Shown here one piece after another: positions 26,369 through 35,943 of a DNA stretch of 64,000 bases. The stretch is taken from positions 1 to 64,000 of the forward strand of contig JARRCS010000018.1 in NCBI GenBank assembly GCA_029981855.1. The letters run 5' to 3'. The stretch's first letter is position 1. Every line of letters starts with the position of its first letter. This DNA comes from Halanaerobiales bacterium. GTDB lineage: Bacteria; Bacillota; Halanaerobiia; Halanaerobiales; DTU029. A model generated the notes under the pieces. That model had not been told where the DNA came from. It made no database searches and worked only from the letters and a program-made list of their open reading frames with translations. The translations under genes and the position numbers were made by a program.

Positions 26369-27310
26369 ATGAAGGATAAAGTGGTAATTATAGGTGCCGG
26401 CTTTGTAGGCTCAACCACTGCCTATGCCATTATGAACTGGGGTCTTGCCTCTGAAATTGTGTTAATCGACCTTAATCAGGAGAAGGCAGAAGGAGAGGCA
26501 ATGGATCTCAATCATGGTACGGCCTTTGTTAAACCGGTAAAGATCAAGAGTGGTGATTACCAGGAATGCCGGGATGCCAGAATTGTTATTATTACAGCAG
26601 GAGCAAATCAGAAACCGGGCGAAACGAGACTGGATCTAGTTAAGAAGAATACAGAGGTCTTTAAGCGCATAGTGCCGGAGATAATAAGATATACCGATGA
26701 AACCATTCTATTAGTAGTAACCAACCCGGTTGATATATTAACCTATGTTACTCTGAGGTTATCCGGGCTGCCAGTTAACCGGGTTCTTGGTTCGGGAACC
26801 GTTCTCGATACATCAAGATTCCGCTATTTACTAAGCGAACACTGCGGGGTAAATCCCCGTAATATTCACGCCTATATCATAGGAGAGCATGGTGATAGTG
26901 AGGTTGCCGCCTGGAGTTTAACCAATGTAGCCGGTGTACCCTTTGCAAGGTACTGTGTAGTCTGCGGTAAAGAGTGTGGTTCGGAGGATTTCAAAGAGGA
27001 AATTGAAGAGAAGGTTGAGAATGCAGCATATGAAATTATAGAGAAAAAGGGTGCTACCTATTATGCGGTTGGCCTGGCGGTTGCCCGGATAGTGGAGAGT
27101 ATCTTTAGGGATGAGCATACCATACTAACTGTTTCAACCATTTTGGAAGGTCAATACGGACTAAAGAACATTGCCCTGAGCCTTCCCTGTATTGTGGGAG
27201 CCAATGGGATAGAGAAGGTATTAACCCTTGAGCTGGCTCAGGAAGAGGAAAAGGCTCTAAAGGAGTCAGCCGGGCTACTGAAAGAGGTTATCAAGGGGCT
27301 TAACATCTAA
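26369..27310 (+). CDS. ldh: L-lactate dehydrogenase
   Basis: 313 residues, tetrameric NAD enzyme reducing pyruvate to L-lactate. Rossmann motif GAGFVGST at 8-15 with Asp at the end of strand 2 (LIDLN) for NAD. The specificity loop reads ANQKPGETR: Gln rather than Arg at the key position marks lactate, not malate, dehydrogenase. The catalytic His is in IGEHGDSE, and Arg and Asp partners are present. GGGAGGAGAAGAG before the ATG. The terminator after it separates it from glyA. Confidence 0.94.
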   Translation: MKDKVVIIGAGFVGSTTAYAIMNWGLASEIVLIDLNQEKAEGEAMDLNHGTAFVKPVKIKSGDYQECRDARIVIITAGANQKPGETRLDLVKKNTEVFKRIVPEIIRYTDETILLVVTNPVDILTYVTLRLSGLPVNRVLGSGTVLDTSRFRYLLSEHCGVNPRNIHAYIIGEHGDSEVAAWSLTNVAGVPFARYCVVCGKECGSEDFKEEIEEKVENAAYEIIEKKGATYYAVGLAVARIVESIFRDEHTILTVSTILEGQYGLKNIALSLPCIVGANGIEKVLTLELAQEEEKALKESAGLLKEVIKGLNI

Positions 27311-27327
27311 ATTATTTTGCACAAAAA

Positions 27328-27398
27328 GCAGGATTTAACTCTTATTTGAAGAATTTATTAATAATTCTCTTTTAAGAGGGATCCTGTTTTTATTTTTT
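27328..27398 (+). terminator. Terminator of ldh
   Basis: GCAGGAT (27328-27334) pairs with ATCCTG (27381-27386), with an inner CTCTT/AAGAG stem, followed by a T-rich tract (TTTTTATTTTTTT). Confidence 0.85.
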
Positions 27399-27580
27399 TG
27401 CATCCACATTTCTAAGACAATACTGTAGGATTTTTGGAATGTCCGGGAAACCATGTTATGTGGATAACACAACCTTAATGCCAAGATTGTAGTACTCGGA
27501 GAGTGAAGTTTCCGGGTCAATTTGTTCAAAGTTACCAAATAAAATTGAGGTACTAATTTAATACGAAGGAGATGATATTT

Positions 27581-28831
27581 ATGAGTTTTTTAGAGAAGGT
27601 TGATCCTGAGATTGCCAGGTTGATTGACGAGGAGGAGGCAAGACAGCATCATAATATTGAACTGATTGCCTCGGAGAATTTTGTTAGTAAGGCCGTTATG
27701 GAGGCCGCTGGTTCCTGTTTGACCAATAAATATGCCGAAGGATATCCCCATAAAAGATATTATGGTGGCTGTGAAGTAGTGGATCAGGTAGAAGAACTGG
27801 CGATTGAAAGGGCAAAGATGCTCTTCGGTGCCGAGCATGTAAATGTTCAACCTCATTCCGGCTCACAGGCCAATCAGGCGGTATATTTTGCCACAGTACC
27901 CCCCGGTGGGACCATACTGGCAATGGATTTGACCCACGGTGGTCATCTAACTCATGGAAGTCCGGTAAATATCTCCGGAAAGTATTATAACTTTGTTCAT
28001 TACGGGGTTACCCATGACAGGGAGTTGATCGATTATGATCAGGTGGAAAAACTGGCTGTGGAGTATAAAGTGGATTTGATAGTGGCCGGGGCCAGCGCCT
28101 ATCCCAGGGTTATTAATTTTAAGAGATTTCGGGAAATAGCCGACCGGGTTGGGGCATTATTTATGGTCGATATGGCTCATATTGCAGGTTTAGTGGCAGC
28201 AGGTTTACATCCCAATCCTGTACCCGTAGCTGATTTTGTAACCACTACTACCCATAAAACCTTAAGGGGAACGAGGGGAGGTTTGATTCTCTGCAAGGAA
28301 AAATTTGCCAAAGAGATTGATAAGGCGATCTTTCCGGGTTTGCAGGGAGGACCCCTCCTGCATATTATTGCTGCCAAGGCTGTAACCTTTAAGGAGGCTC
28401 TAAGTGATGAGTTTAAGGAGTATCAGCAGCAGATTATCAAAAATGCCAGTGTGCTGGCCGGAGAACTGCAAAAGTACGGTATGAGGCTGGTTTCAGGTGG
28501 CACAGATAACCATTTAATGCTGGTGGACCTGACAAATATGGGTCTAACCGGTAAGGAGGCAGAGACGGTCCTCGACCGGGTGGGGATAACCGTTAATAAA
28601 AATACTATCCCCTTTGAAAAGAAGAGTCCTTTTGTTACCAGCGGTATCAGGCTTGGTACACCCGCTGTTACCACCAGGGGGATGAAGGAAGCCGAGATGA
28701 AACTAATAGCTAATTATATCTTTGAAACCTTCAAAAATATGGATAATGAAGAGCGGTTGGCCGAAATTAAAGAGAAGGTGCACCAGCTGTCAGCCAGATT
28801 TACAAAAGAGAGGGGATTGGATGCAGTATAA
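27581..28831 (+). CDS. glyA: Serine hydroxymethyltransferase
   Basis: 416 residues, PLP enzyme converting serine and tetrahydrofolate to glycine and methylene-THF. The N-terminal [13 protein letters not shown] and the PLP-lysine motif [15 protein letters not shown] are diagnostic. ATG 27581 is used because AAGGAGATG lies just before it; an ATG at 27572 sits inside that site. No T-box or glycine riboswitch pattern is visible upstream. The HAD gene starts inside its last codons. Confidence 0.96.
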   Translation: MSFLEKVDPEIARLIDEEEARQHHNIELIASENFVSKAVMEAAGSCLTNKYAEGYPHKRYYGGCEVVDQVEELAIERAKMLFGAEHVNVQPHSGSQANQAVYFATVPPGGTILAMDLTHGGHLTHGSPVNISGKYYNFVHYGVTHDRELIDYDQVEKLAVEYKVDLIVAGASAYPRVINFKRFREIADRVGALFMVDMAHIAGLVAAGLHPNPVPVADFVTTTTHKTLRGTRGGLILCKEKFAKEIDKAIFPGLQGGPLLHIIAAKAVTFKEALSDEFKEYQQQIIKNASVLAGELQKYGMRLVSGGTDNHLMLVDLTNMGLTGKEAETVLDRVGITVNKNTIPFEKKSPFVTSGIRLGTPAVTTRGMKEAEMKLIANYIFETFKNMDNEERLAEIKEKVHQLSARFTKERGLDAV

Positions 28832-29636
28832 ATTAGTGGCAATTGATCTAGATGATACTCTACTGGACAGAGACCAGGGCTTATCACCGGAGGCTATTTC
28901 AACAGTCAGGTTGCTTGAAGATTCAGGGGTAAAGGTGATTATTGCTACCGGCAGGATGCTGGTTTCGGCCATGCCCTATATTAAAGAATTGGGGTTGTCG
29001 GGGCCGATGATTACCTACAATGGGGCCTATGTTAAGAATATTAGCGATGGAACCCTGCTTTTTCATCAACCTATCAGGATGGACCTGGCAAGGGAGATTA
29101 TCGACTATGCTCTAGAGAATGACCTTCATATTAACATCTATCAGGATGATCAGCTCTATGTAGCAGAGAGGAACCGGGAAAGCAGGTATTATGAAAAAAC
29201 CTCCGGGGTAATGGCAAGAGTGGTTGGCTCTCTGCAGGAATTTATTGACCGGGATGTGATCAAGTTATTGATTGTTGAGCTGGACTGGCAGAGAAAACGC
29301 TACTATATGGACCTGCTGAAGGAGAAATTTTCTTCCCGGGTAACGGTAACCGAGTCCAAAAAAGCCTATATCGAGTTTATGGCCCCGGGGGTTTCTAAGG
29401 GCCGGGCCTTAAGGAAGGTTGCTGAGAATCTGGGAATTAAAAGGGAAGAGGTTATTGCTATCGGAGATAGCTGGAATGATCTAGAGATGATAGAATGGGC
29501 GGGCCTGGGAATAGTAATGGAGGGTTCCCCTGAAGAGCTTAAAAAGGAGGCTGACCTGGTCGCCCTTCCCCCTGACCGGGATGGGGTGCCTCTAGTCTTA
29601 AAGGAGATATTTGGAAAAATCCTTGACAAATATTGA
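28821..29636 (+). CDS. Cof-type HAD phosphatase
   Basis: 271 residues from ATG 28821, overlapping glyA by 11 bases, with AGAGGGG upstream. HAD motif [11 protein letters not shown], motif II IATGR, motif III Lys and motif [12 protein letters not shown] are complete, with the C2B cap typical of Cof/YbjI phosphatases. Such enzymes dephosphorylate sugar phosphates, FMN, PLP or similar compounds. Coupling to PLP-using glyA is suggestive of cofactor turnover but unproven. Confidence 0.88.
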   Translation: MQYKLVAIDLDDTLLDRDQGLSPEAISTVRLLEDSGVKVIIATGRMLVSAMPYIKELGLSGPMITYNGAYVKNISDGTLLFHQPIRMDLAREIIDYALENDLHINIYQDDQLYVAERNRESRYYEKTSGVMARVVGSLQEFIDRDVIKLLIVELDWQRKRYYMDLLKEKFSSRVTVTESKKAYIEFMAPGVSKGRALRKVAENLGIKREEVIAIGDSWNDLEMIEWAGLGIVMEGSPEELKKEADLVALPPDRDGVPLVLKEIFGKILDKY

Positions 29637-29652
29637 CGTTCAGTTTTACAAT
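29623..29652 (+). promoter_or_regulatory. Promoter of the GlsB-like gene
   Basis: TTGACA (29623-29628), 18 bases, TACAAT (29647-29652). It overlaps the end of the HAD gene. Confidence 0.65.
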
Positions 29653-29687
29653 ATAGATAAGGGAAATTTTCGGAAATTTAATTTCCT

Positions 29688-30024
29688 TTGGGGGGCTTAA
29701 ATAAGAAGGGGGATTAAATATGTATTGGCTTGTATTGCTAATTGTCTCACTTCTGATGGCCTGGGTGTTAAGAGCAGTAACCAAAAGCCAGCAGGTTCCG
29801 GGGGGCTACTGGAATATCTTTGTAGGTAGTCTAATCGGGGCCTGGCTCGGTGACCTGATTTTAGGGAACTGGTGGCTGGTTGCCGGGTATAATCTAGTGG
29901 CGGGTATAATCGGTTCTCTGGTAATTGGGTGGCTCTACATCAAATTAATCAGTAAAAAGAAAGGGGTAGAAAAAACGGATACCCCTGAATAGTTTTACTT
30001 ATGGAACTGATATAAGCCCCCCAA
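29688..30024 (+). repeat. 12-base complementary UTR segments around the GlsB-like gene
   Basis: TTGGGGGGCTTA (29688-29699) in the 5' leader is the exact reverse complement of TAAGCCCCCCAA (30013-30024) after the stop. The two ends of this short mRNA could pair, covering the region next to the ribosome site. Confidence 0.5.
29720..29992 (+). CDS. GlsB/YeaQ/YmgE-like small membrane protein
   Basis: 90 residues with three hydrophobic segments rich in Gly (VGSLIGAWLGDLIL, NLVAGIIGSLVIGWLYIKLI) and a charged Lys-rich tail. This matches the transglycosylase-associated (YeaQ/YmgE) membrane family, often stress-induced, with no established enzymatic role. AAGGGGG precedes the ATG. Its mRNA ends carry the complementary G6/C6 segments listed separately. 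Confidence 0.7.
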   Translation: MYWLVLLIVSLLMAWVLRAVTKSQQVPGGYWNIFVGSLIGAWLGDLILGNWWLVAGYNLVAGIIGSLVIGWLYIKLISKKKGVEKTDTPE

Positions 30025-30136
30025 TTTAGATATATAACATACATAACATATATTTAGATTTCTTGATTCATATATATTATTAATGGATTAATTTGAGAGC
30101 GGTCGAGTTTTAAGATAAAGGAGGTGTAATTTTCAG

Positions 30137-30253
30137 ATAATACTATCACTTTATTCTTTAATTTCCGGATTACTTTGGGGGATAAAGGGCTTAATTCTTC
30201 TTTTAGTTGAGGGTTATATGTTGTTTATCTTTATTCTAAATAAGAGGATCTAA
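30137..30253 (+). other. Small membrane reading frame lacking a normal start codon
   Basis: After a perfect AAGGAGGTG (30118-30126), an open frame of 38 codons beginning at ATA 30137 reads IILSLYSLISGLLWGIKG followed by LILLLVEGYMLFIFILNKRI: very hydrophobic with a basic end, like a one- or two-span membrane peptide. No ATG, GTG or TTG lies at the right distance; ATA would be needed. It may be a dead gene, a frameshifted one or an unusual start. It ends 18 bases before the radical SAM gene. Confidence 0.3.
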
Positions 30254-30271
30254 ATAAGAGGAGGTTAGATT

Positions 30272-31651
30272 ATGGCTATTAATTTTAATTTTGCTAAAAG
30301 GTTTGCTGCTGAAAAGATTATAAAACTCGCTTTAAATTATATTGAAAAAGACCCCGATAAAAATTTTATTAAGATCTTGGACTTGCTTGATAAAATAGCC
30401 AGGACTGATACCCACCATGAAGAGATTGCAGCTATTCGTAATGCCTATGAAACCAATCCAGCTATCCGTCAGTATATTGATAAATTCAACCGGATTGCCC
30501 CCAGTTATAAAGAGGGGCTGGTGATGAACTTCTTTATTAATTCAGGTCTTTTGGGGATACCCTATCAGTTTAAGATGGCTGAGAAATTAGGAGTAGATGT
30601 GCCCTGGACTATCCTGATTGATCCCACCAGTGCCTGTAACCTAAATTGTACAGGCTGCTGGGCAGGAAAATATAATAAAAGCGATACCCTGGACTTCGAG
30701 ACAATTGACAGAATAATTACTGAGGCTAAGGAACTGGGGATCTATTTTATCGTACTATCCGGTGGCGAACCAACAGTTTATCCCTATCTCTTTGATATCT
30801 TTGAAAAACATAGTGATGTTGGTTTTATGATGTACACCAATGGTACCCTGATCGATGAAGAGATGGCCGATAAGATGGTCGAGGTCGGGAATATTACACC
30901 GGCTATCAGTATTGAGGGATTTAAAGAGGCAACAGATAAGAGACGTGGTGAAGGTGTTTTTGACAAGATAATGAAGGCTATGGACCTGCTCAGGGAGAAA
31001 GGGGTTGTTTTCGGGGCCAGTGTTACCGTCACCCGGGATAATGCGGAAGAGTTATTTGGAACCGATGACTTTATCGATATGCTGGTGGAGAAGGGGGCTA
31101 TCTATGCCTGGTCTTTCCACTATGTTCCTATCGGCAGTGATCCCAATCTTGATATGATGGTTACCCCGGAACAGAGGGCTATGCTGGCTGACCGGGTTCC
31201 TGAACTCAGAAGTAAAAAGCCTATCTTTATCGTAGATTTCTGGAATGATGGCACCTTCAGCGGTGGCTGTATTGCCGGTGGCAGGAGGTACTTCCATATT
31301 AATGCCAGGGGTGAGGTAGAGCCCTGTGCCTTTGTCCATTTTGCCGTTGATAGCATTAAGGATAAGAGCCTGAAGGAGGTTCTACAGAATCCGTTATTTA
31401 AATCCTATCAGAAACGGCAGCCCTTTAATGAGAATCTGATGCTGCCCTGCCCGATTATTGATAATCCACAGGCCCTGAGGGACATTGTTAAAGAATCCGG
31501 CGCCCATCCGACCCATACAGGGGCCGATACAGTACTCAAAGGAGAAGTGGCCGAAGGGCTGGACAAAATATCTGCTAAATGGGCGGAGGTCTCCAAACCG
31601 ATCTTTGCAGAAAGGATGGGTATCGAGATCGAGGAGAAAAAAGCTCAATAA
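30272..31651 (+). CDS. Radical SAM protein with C-terminal Cys region
   Basis: 459 residues. An N-terminal helical part (1-105) precedes the radical SAM core. The cluster motif is CNLNCTGC (CxxxCxxC) near residue 120, followed by GGEPTVYP and YTNGTLI. A second Cys set (GGCIAGGRRYFHINARGEVEPCAFVHF and LPCP) resembles a SPASM/Twitch auxiliary-cluster region. It produces a deoxyadenosyl radical; the substrate is unknown. Candidates include peptide or lipid modification. The neighbours give no pathway, and a strong terminator follows, so it is a monocistronic gene. Confidence 0.82.
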   Translation: MAINFNFAKRFAAEKIIKLALNYIEKDPDKNFIKILDLLDKIARTDTHHEEIAAIRNAYETNPAIRQYIDKFNRIAPSYKEGLVMNFFINSGLLGIPYQFKMAEKLGVDVPWTILIDPTSACNLNCTGCWAGKYNKSDTLDFETIDRIITEAKELGIYFIVLSGGEPTVYPYLFDIFEKHSDVGFMMYTNGTLIDEEMADKMVEVGNITPAISIEGFKEATDKRRGEGVFDKIMKAMDLLREKGVVFGASVTVTRDNAEELFGTDDFIDMLVEKGAIYAWSFHYVPIGSDPNLDMMVTPEQRAMLADRVPELRSKKPIFIVDFWNDGTFSGGCIAGGRRYFHINARGEVEPCAFVHFAVDSIKDKSLKEVLQNPLFKSYQKRQPFNENLMLPCPIIDNPQALRDIVKESGAHPTHTGADTVLKGEVAEGLDKISAKWAEVSKPIFAERMGIEIEEKKAQ

Positions 31652-31661
31652 GGTCTATTAA

Positions 31662-31690
31662 AAGGGCCTCTTTAGGAGGCTCTTTTTTTA
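31662..31690 (+). terminator. Terminator of the radical SAM gene
   Basis: AGGGCCTC pairs with GAGGCTCT (one G-U), TTTAG loop, followed by seven T. Confidence 0.9.
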
Positions 31691-31838
31691 CTCTAAAATA
31701 CCCTAAGAAAACTTTAGCTAATATCATTTATTAGGGTGGAAATAAATCGGGACTATTTATAATGTTTTTTCTTTTCTTTGTTTTTGGATATGCTCTTTGT
31801 TTTTTCGATAGTAGCTCCATCAGTTGAAACAGTAATAG

Positions 31839-31867
31839 TTTAAAACTAAATAATTATCTGTTATAAT
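31839..31867 (+). promoter_or_regulatory. Promoter of the YesL-like/glucokinase/hprK run
   Basis: TTTAAA (31839-31844), 17 bases, TATAAT (31862-31867). Confidence 0.55.
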
Positions 31868-31972
31868 TATAAATGTGGACAGGTCACCTGCCATCTAAAT
31901 CTTCTTTGTGATTTAGGTGGAAAGGTTCACTACACTATATTCAGAATAATTTTATCTCAGGAGGAAGTTATT

Positions 31973-32644
31973 TTGGCTGTACTTAATATTATAAAGAAAT
32001 CCTTTGTCCAGTTCTATGAACACCTCTTCAAATTGGTATTATTAGACCTTATCTGGTTTTTTCTGACTGCTGCAGGATTACTAATTGGCTATGCCGGTAT
32101 AACAAATAGCTTTCTTTTACCGGTTATTATCCCTTTAATATTTACAGGGCCCCTTTTTTTATCGGGTTTAGAGATTGCCGACCGGCTGATATTAAGGGAG
32201 GAAGTAGGAGTTAAGGATTTCTTTACCGGAATAGGCAGGTATTTTAAAAGAGGGTTGCTGGGTTTTTTATTCACCTCCGGTATCTACCTGATCTTAATTT
32301 TAGATTTAATATTCTTTGTGCAGAGGGGAAACAAGAATACAGTCATGCTGGTGATCGGTATTATCTTTTTTTATCTAATTATTTTTTTCAGTATGATGCA
32401 GTTATACTTCTGGGGGCTTTTGACCGTTCAGGATAAAGAGAAGATCGGGATAATTATCAAGCGTTCCTTTTTATTAACACTTGATAATGCCCTCTTTGCC
32501 TTCTTCTTGCTAATACTGATAGTTATTTTAACAGTAATTTTGATTATAACAGGAGTTGGTCTACCGGTCTTATTTATGGGTTTAACCGGTTTACTGCTCA
32601 GCAATGGAACAAGATATACTTTAGATAAATATAGAGAAGAATAG
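31973..32644 (+). CDS. YesL/DUF624-like membrane protein
   Basis: 223 residues with about five or six membrane helices and the layout of the DUF624 (YesL) family. An early helix pair is followed by the loop EVGVKDFFTGIGRYFKRG, and then alternating long hydrophobic stretches. YesL genes usually accompany carbohydrate transport and polysaccharide degradation genes; the function is unknown. TTG start with AGGAGG upstream. Next to glucokinase, HprK and alpha-glucan genes the usual association holds. Confidence 0.65.
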   Translation: MAVLNIIKKSFVQFYEHLFKLVLLDLIWFFLTAAGLLIGYAGITNSFLLPVIIPLIFTGPLFLSGLEIADRLILREEVGVKDFFTGIGRYFKRGLLGFLFTSGIYLILILDLIFFVQRGNKNTVMLVIGIIFFYLIIFFSMMQLYFWGLLTVQDKEKIGIIIKRSFLLTLDNALFAFFLLILIVILTVILIITGVGLPVLFMGLTGLLLSNGTRYTLDKYREE

Positions 32645-32683
32645 CAAAAATACTATAGAGAAGAATAGAGAGGGGATTGAATT

Positions 32684-33658
32684 ATGGCAGGGTACTTTTT
32701 AGGAGTTGATTTAGGCGGCACAAAGATCTTAACTGCAGTTGCAGATGAGCAGGGAAAGATCCTGGCCAGAAAAAAACTGCCGACCGAGGCTAACAGGGGT
32801 AATGACAGGGTTATTGAGAATATTATAGAGACAATTAGGAGTGTTTTAGCGGAAGTTGGCCTTAAAAAAGAGAATATTGTCCGGATGGGAGTGGGTAGTC
32901 CAGGTCCTCTCAATACTAAAGAAGGAATTATCTATCTTGCCCCTAATCTGGGTTGGGAGAATGTTCCTATCTCTAGAATCCTGGAGGATAGGACAGGTAT
33001 CTCCGTTATTCTGGAGAATGATGCTAATGCTGCTGCCCTGGGCGAAAAGTGGTTTGGTGCTGGTCAGGGGATAGATAATTTAATCTATATTACCGTTAGT
33101 ACTGGAATAGGTGGTGGTATCATTATTGACCGGAAGATCTACCACGGGGTTAATGATGGGGCTGGTGAGGTAGGCCATATGGTTATTGATCCTGATGGTC
33201 CGCTCTGTGGTTGCGGAAACCATGGCTGTTTTGAGGCCCTTGCCTCCGGAACCGCTATCAGTAGAAGGGGGAGGGAGGCAGTAGAGCGGGGAGAAAAGAC
33301 GCTTCTAACTGATCTCTGTGAGGGGGACCTTAATAAGATTGACGGAGGTCTGATTGCCCGGGCGGCTCAACTGGGGGATCAAGTAGCCCTGGATATCTGG
33401 TCTGAAGCTGGTTATTACCTTGGTCTCGGTTTTGCCAATCTGGTTAATATCTTCGACCCGGAGATGCTTATCCTGGGTGGCGGGGTGATGAAAGCCGGTG
33501 AGCTGATTATGGAACCGATGCTGGCTAGTTTAAAGAATTACTCCTTTAAGAGTGCCTTTAATTCTCTTAAAATACGTCAGGCTGCCCTCGGTGATGATAC
33601 CGGGGTAAAGGGTGCTATTGCCGTAGCTATGGGGGATAGATTGTATCGTGAAGGATAA
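32684..33658 (+). CDS. glcK: ROK-family glucokinase
   Basis: 324 residues. The phosphate loop is GVDLGGTKI (6-14) and the ATP-binding segment is STGIGGGIIID. The ROK zinc motif (GHMVIDPDGPLCGCGNHGCFEALASG) has His plus three Cys and an unusual catalytic-side order typical of bacterial ROK glucokinases. It phosphorylates glucose to glucose-6-phosphate. There is no DNA-binding domain, so it is an enzyme rather than a repressor. It overlaps hprK by 11 bases. Related sugars (mannose, N-acetylglucosamine) cannot be excluded. Confidence 0.88.
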   Translation: MAGYFLGVDLGGTKILTAVADEQGKILARKKLPTEANRGNDRVIENIIETIRSVLAEVGLKKENIVRMGVGSPGPLNTKEGIIYLAPNLGWENVPISRILEDRTGISVILENDANAAALGEKWFGAGQGIDNLIYITVSTGIGGGIIIDRKIYHGVNDGAGEVGHMVIDPDGPLCGCGNHGCFEALASGTAISRRGREAVERGEKTLLTDLCEGDLNKIDGGLIARAAQLGDQVALDIWSEAGYYLGLGFANLVNIFDPEMLILGGGVMKAGELIMEPMLASLKNYSFKSAFNSLKIRQAALGDDTGVKGAIAVAMGDRLYREG

Positions 33659-34571
33659 AAAGATTTCCGTAGTGGAGATAATTAATAAATTTTCGTTACA
33701 AGTACTGGCAGGTAATGCTGAGGATAAATATATTACTGTTAGCGATATCAAGAGGCCGGGAATTGAACTGGCCGGTTTCTGGAAGTATTTTGCCCCGGAG
33801 CGGGTGCAGCTTTTAGGCAGAACCGAGATTTCCTTTCTTCAGGAGCTTGACCGGCCAACCCTGAAGGAGAGGATTAAGCGGTTTTTAAGTTATGACCTTT
33901 CCTGTATAATTATTGCCAGAAACCTGGAAGTACCGGATATTTTAATTAAAGAAGCGGATAAAAGGGCCATCCCTCTCTTGCGGACACCTATCTCCACGAC
34001 AAGATTCTTAAGCCTGCTGACCAATTACCTGGAGGAGGTTCTGGCTCCGGAGAAAACCATTCACGGTGTTCTGGTTGATATTTACGGTATAGGGGTCTTG
34101 ATTAGCGGCAAGAGCGGCATAGGCAAGAGTGAGACGGCCATTCAGCTTGTTAAGAGGGGGCACCGGCTGGTTGCCGATGATGTAATTATAGTAAAAAAGA
34201 TCGGGGAAAGGGAATTAATCGGAATGGCTCCCGAGGTTTCCAGGTATTTTTTAGAGATAAGAGGCATAGGAATAATTAATGTCAGGACATTGTTTGGGGC
34301 CGGGGCGGTTCAGGATTCTTCCGTGATCAATATGATTGCTAAATTGGAGTTTTGGGATGAAGATAAGTTTTATGAACGCCTGGGCCTGGATAATAACTAT
34401 GATACGATTATGGGTATCGACATCCCGGAGGTAATTATTCCCGTAAAACCGGGTAGAAATCTGGCAATGGTCCTGGAAGTGGCGGCTATGAATATGAGAA
34501 TGAAATCAATGGGCTATAATGCCGCCCTAGATTTTTCAGCTAAGGTTAATGATAAGATGAGGGGAAGATAA
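33648..34571 (+). CDS. hprK: HPr kinase/phosphorylase
   Basis: 307 residues, GTG start inside the glucokinase end. The N-terminal domain (1-130) is followed by the kinase domain with Walker A SGKSGIGKSETA (about residue 153), the His region HGVLVDIYG and the signature LEIRGIGIINVRTLFGAGAV. It phosphorylates HPr on Ser46 in response to fructose-1,6-bisphosphate and PPi/phosphate level, controlling carbon catabolite repression through CcpA. Its link to PPi is of interest because this organism uses PPi in glycolysis. No HPr or CcpA gene is in the window. Confidence 0.95.
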   Translation: MKDKKISVVEIINKFSLQVLAGNAEDKYITVSDIKRPGIELAGFWKYFAPERVQLLGRTEISFLQELDRPTLKERIKRFLSYDLSCIIIARNLEVPDILIKEADKRAIPLLRTPISTTRFLSLLTNYLEEVLAPEKTIHGVLVDIYGIGVLISGKSGIGKSETAIQLVKRGHRLVADDVIIVKKIGERELIGMAPEVSRYFLEIRGIGIINVRTLFGAGAVQDSSVINMIAKLEFWDEDKFYERLGLDNNYDTIMGIDIPEVIIPVKPGRNLAMVLEVAAMNMRMKSMGYNAALDFSAKVNDKMRGR

Positions 34572-34592
34572 AAATAATCTGGAGGAAGGATT

Positions 34593-35492
34593 ATGGAGAA
34601 GGGTTTTTTCCCAATAATCATTACTTTAATAATGGTTCTATCTCTCTTTAATATGGTTAAGGCTGCTGAGGAAGACCAGGTTTTTTTTTCAATTACTGAT
34701 CCCACCGGTGATGACTACGGCCCCGGCACTTATAAATACCCCACCAATGAAGTGTTCCGATCCCATAAAGGCCTCTTTGATATAACCGGCTTCAGTGTTA
34801 AAAGGGATAATGAGGAATACTTATTGAGATTTAGTTTAAAAAAACTAACCAACCCCTGGAAGGGTAAATTCGGCTTTAGCCTGCCTTTAATTCAGTTATA
34901 TATCGACAACCAGGAAGGTGGTTCTACCGAATTATTTAAGGAGGGTGCCAATGTCAGACTGGACCCCAGATACCCCTGGGATAGGTTGTTAAAGATCTGC
35001 GGGTGGTGGGTCAGGGCCTATCAACCTGAAGACAGGAATAAGGAAGTAAATTTCTGGAATGCAGAAGAAAATCCCTGGGATGTCAGTGATGCTAGGGTTG
35101 AGGTAGAGGGTAATGATATCCTGGTCCGGCTCAAGGGGGAGGTTACCGGTAAAATGGAAAATGCCCGGGTTTATTTAATTGTCGGTAGTTTTGACCCCTT
35201 TGGTCCTGACCATTTCCGTAGTGTTGAAAGAGAGTTGTCTTCCTGGAGCTTTGCCGACCTGACCCATGATAATTTGGATAAGGCACCGCGGGTTATCGAC
35301 CTGGTCCTACCGGCTAACCGGGACCAGGCTGAAGTACTAGGTGACTTCGTTGATGATTATCCCCTTATCTATCCTTTTCAGATCAGGGAATCCGGTAATA
35401 TGTTTATTAGTTTAAATAAGCATCTCTATTTCCTACTGCTGTTGATTATTCCCCTGGTAATAGTGGTAAGGAAATATTGGCGGAATGTATAA
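34593..35492 (+). CDS. Exported, membrane-anchored glucodextranase C-terminal-like protein
   Basis: 299 residues: signal peptide (1-25, ending VKAAEEDQ), a beta-rich domain at 30-265 and a C-terminal membrane helix (LYFLLLLIIPLVIVV) with a basic tail. The domain resembles the C-terminal module of glucodextranase/pullulanases (PF09985, DOMON-like). It has conserved DPTGDDYGPGTYKYPT, GLFDITGF and IQLYIDN, and it binds sugar or heme in relatives. It probably binds alpha-glucan at the cell surface. It is the first of the glucan genes after hprK. Confidence 0.75.
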   Translation: MEKGFFPIIITLIMVLSLFNMVKAAEEDQVFFSITDPTGDDYGPGTYKYPTNEVFRSHKGLFDITGFSVKRDNEEYLLRFSLKKLTNPWKGKFGFSLPLIQLYIDNQEGGSTELFKEGANVRLDPRYPWDRLLKICGWWVRAYQPEDRNKEVNFWNAEENPWDVSDARVEVEGNDILVRLKGEVTGKMENARVYLIVGSFDPFGPDHFRSVERELSSWSFADLTHDNLDKAPRVIDLVLPANRDQAEVLGDFVDDYPLIYPFQIRESGNMFISLNKHLYFLLLLIIPLVIVVRKYWRNV

Positions 35493-35548
35493 ACTAAATC
35501 TTTTTAGCCATACTAAGAAGTAGCAAATATATAAGGGGGAAATAGCAA

Positions 35549-35860
35549 TTGAACGACCAGGGAATTAGTGTTAAGCCTACACCGATTACTGCTGGAGAGA
35601 GGGTAGAGGTAAGCTATAACGGTTTACTGGCCCAGTCAGGAGCTATGGAAGTCTATTTACATGCCGGTTTTGGGATGAATAATCTATGGGAAAATGTTCA
35701 GGATATCAAGATGGAAAGACAGGGGAATACCTGGAAGGCAAGTCTTGATATTGAAACCGATGAGAGATTTAATTTCTGTTTCCATGATAATGTTGGTAAC
35801 TGGGATAATAATAATGGTCGGAACTGGAGTTTTGAAGTCCATAATGGAGACCTTTATTGA
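35549..35860 (+). CDS. Single-domain starch-binding module (CBM25-like)
   Basis: 103 residues forming one carbohydrate-binding module: ITAGERVEVSYNG, LHAGFGMNNLWEN and FNFCFHDNVGNWDNNNGRNW match CBM25-type starch-binding domains, normally appended to amylases. Here it stands alone without signal peptide, so it would be cytoplasmic and could bind glycogen-like glucan. TTG start with AAGGGGG upstream. A terminator follows. Confidence 0.75.
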   Translation: MNDQGISVKPTPITAGERVEVSYNGLLAQSGAMEVYLHAGFGMNNLWENVQDIKMERQGNTWKASLDIETDERFNFCFHDNVGNWDNNNGRNWSFEVHNGDLY

Positions 35861-35903
35861 TGTTAGAAGAAATTAGTTAACTGTGCATAGTTTACGTAAA
35901 ATT

Positions 35904-35930
35904 AAAAGTCCCTGCAGAGGGACTTTTTGG
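35904..35930 (+). terminator. Terminator after the CBM gene
   Basis: AAAAGTCCCT (35904-35913) pairs with AGGGACTTTT (35918-35927), loop GCAG, then T. Confidence 0.9.
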
Positions 35931-35943
35931 TTTTCTTTATTTT

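Larger units (their letters stand above)
31652..31972. other. 321-base gap with terminator, promoter and leader hairpin
   Basis: It contains the radical SAM terminator, the promoter at 31839-31867 and a 10-base-pair hairpin at 31891-31920 (CCATCTAAAT with ATTTAGGTGG, one G-U pair) in the leader of the next gene. I see no gene here. Confidence 0.6.

Noticed and set aside
27400-27580. T-box or glycine riboswitch before glyA
   Set aside because: No T-box sequence, no paired aptamers and no terminator close to the start were seen.
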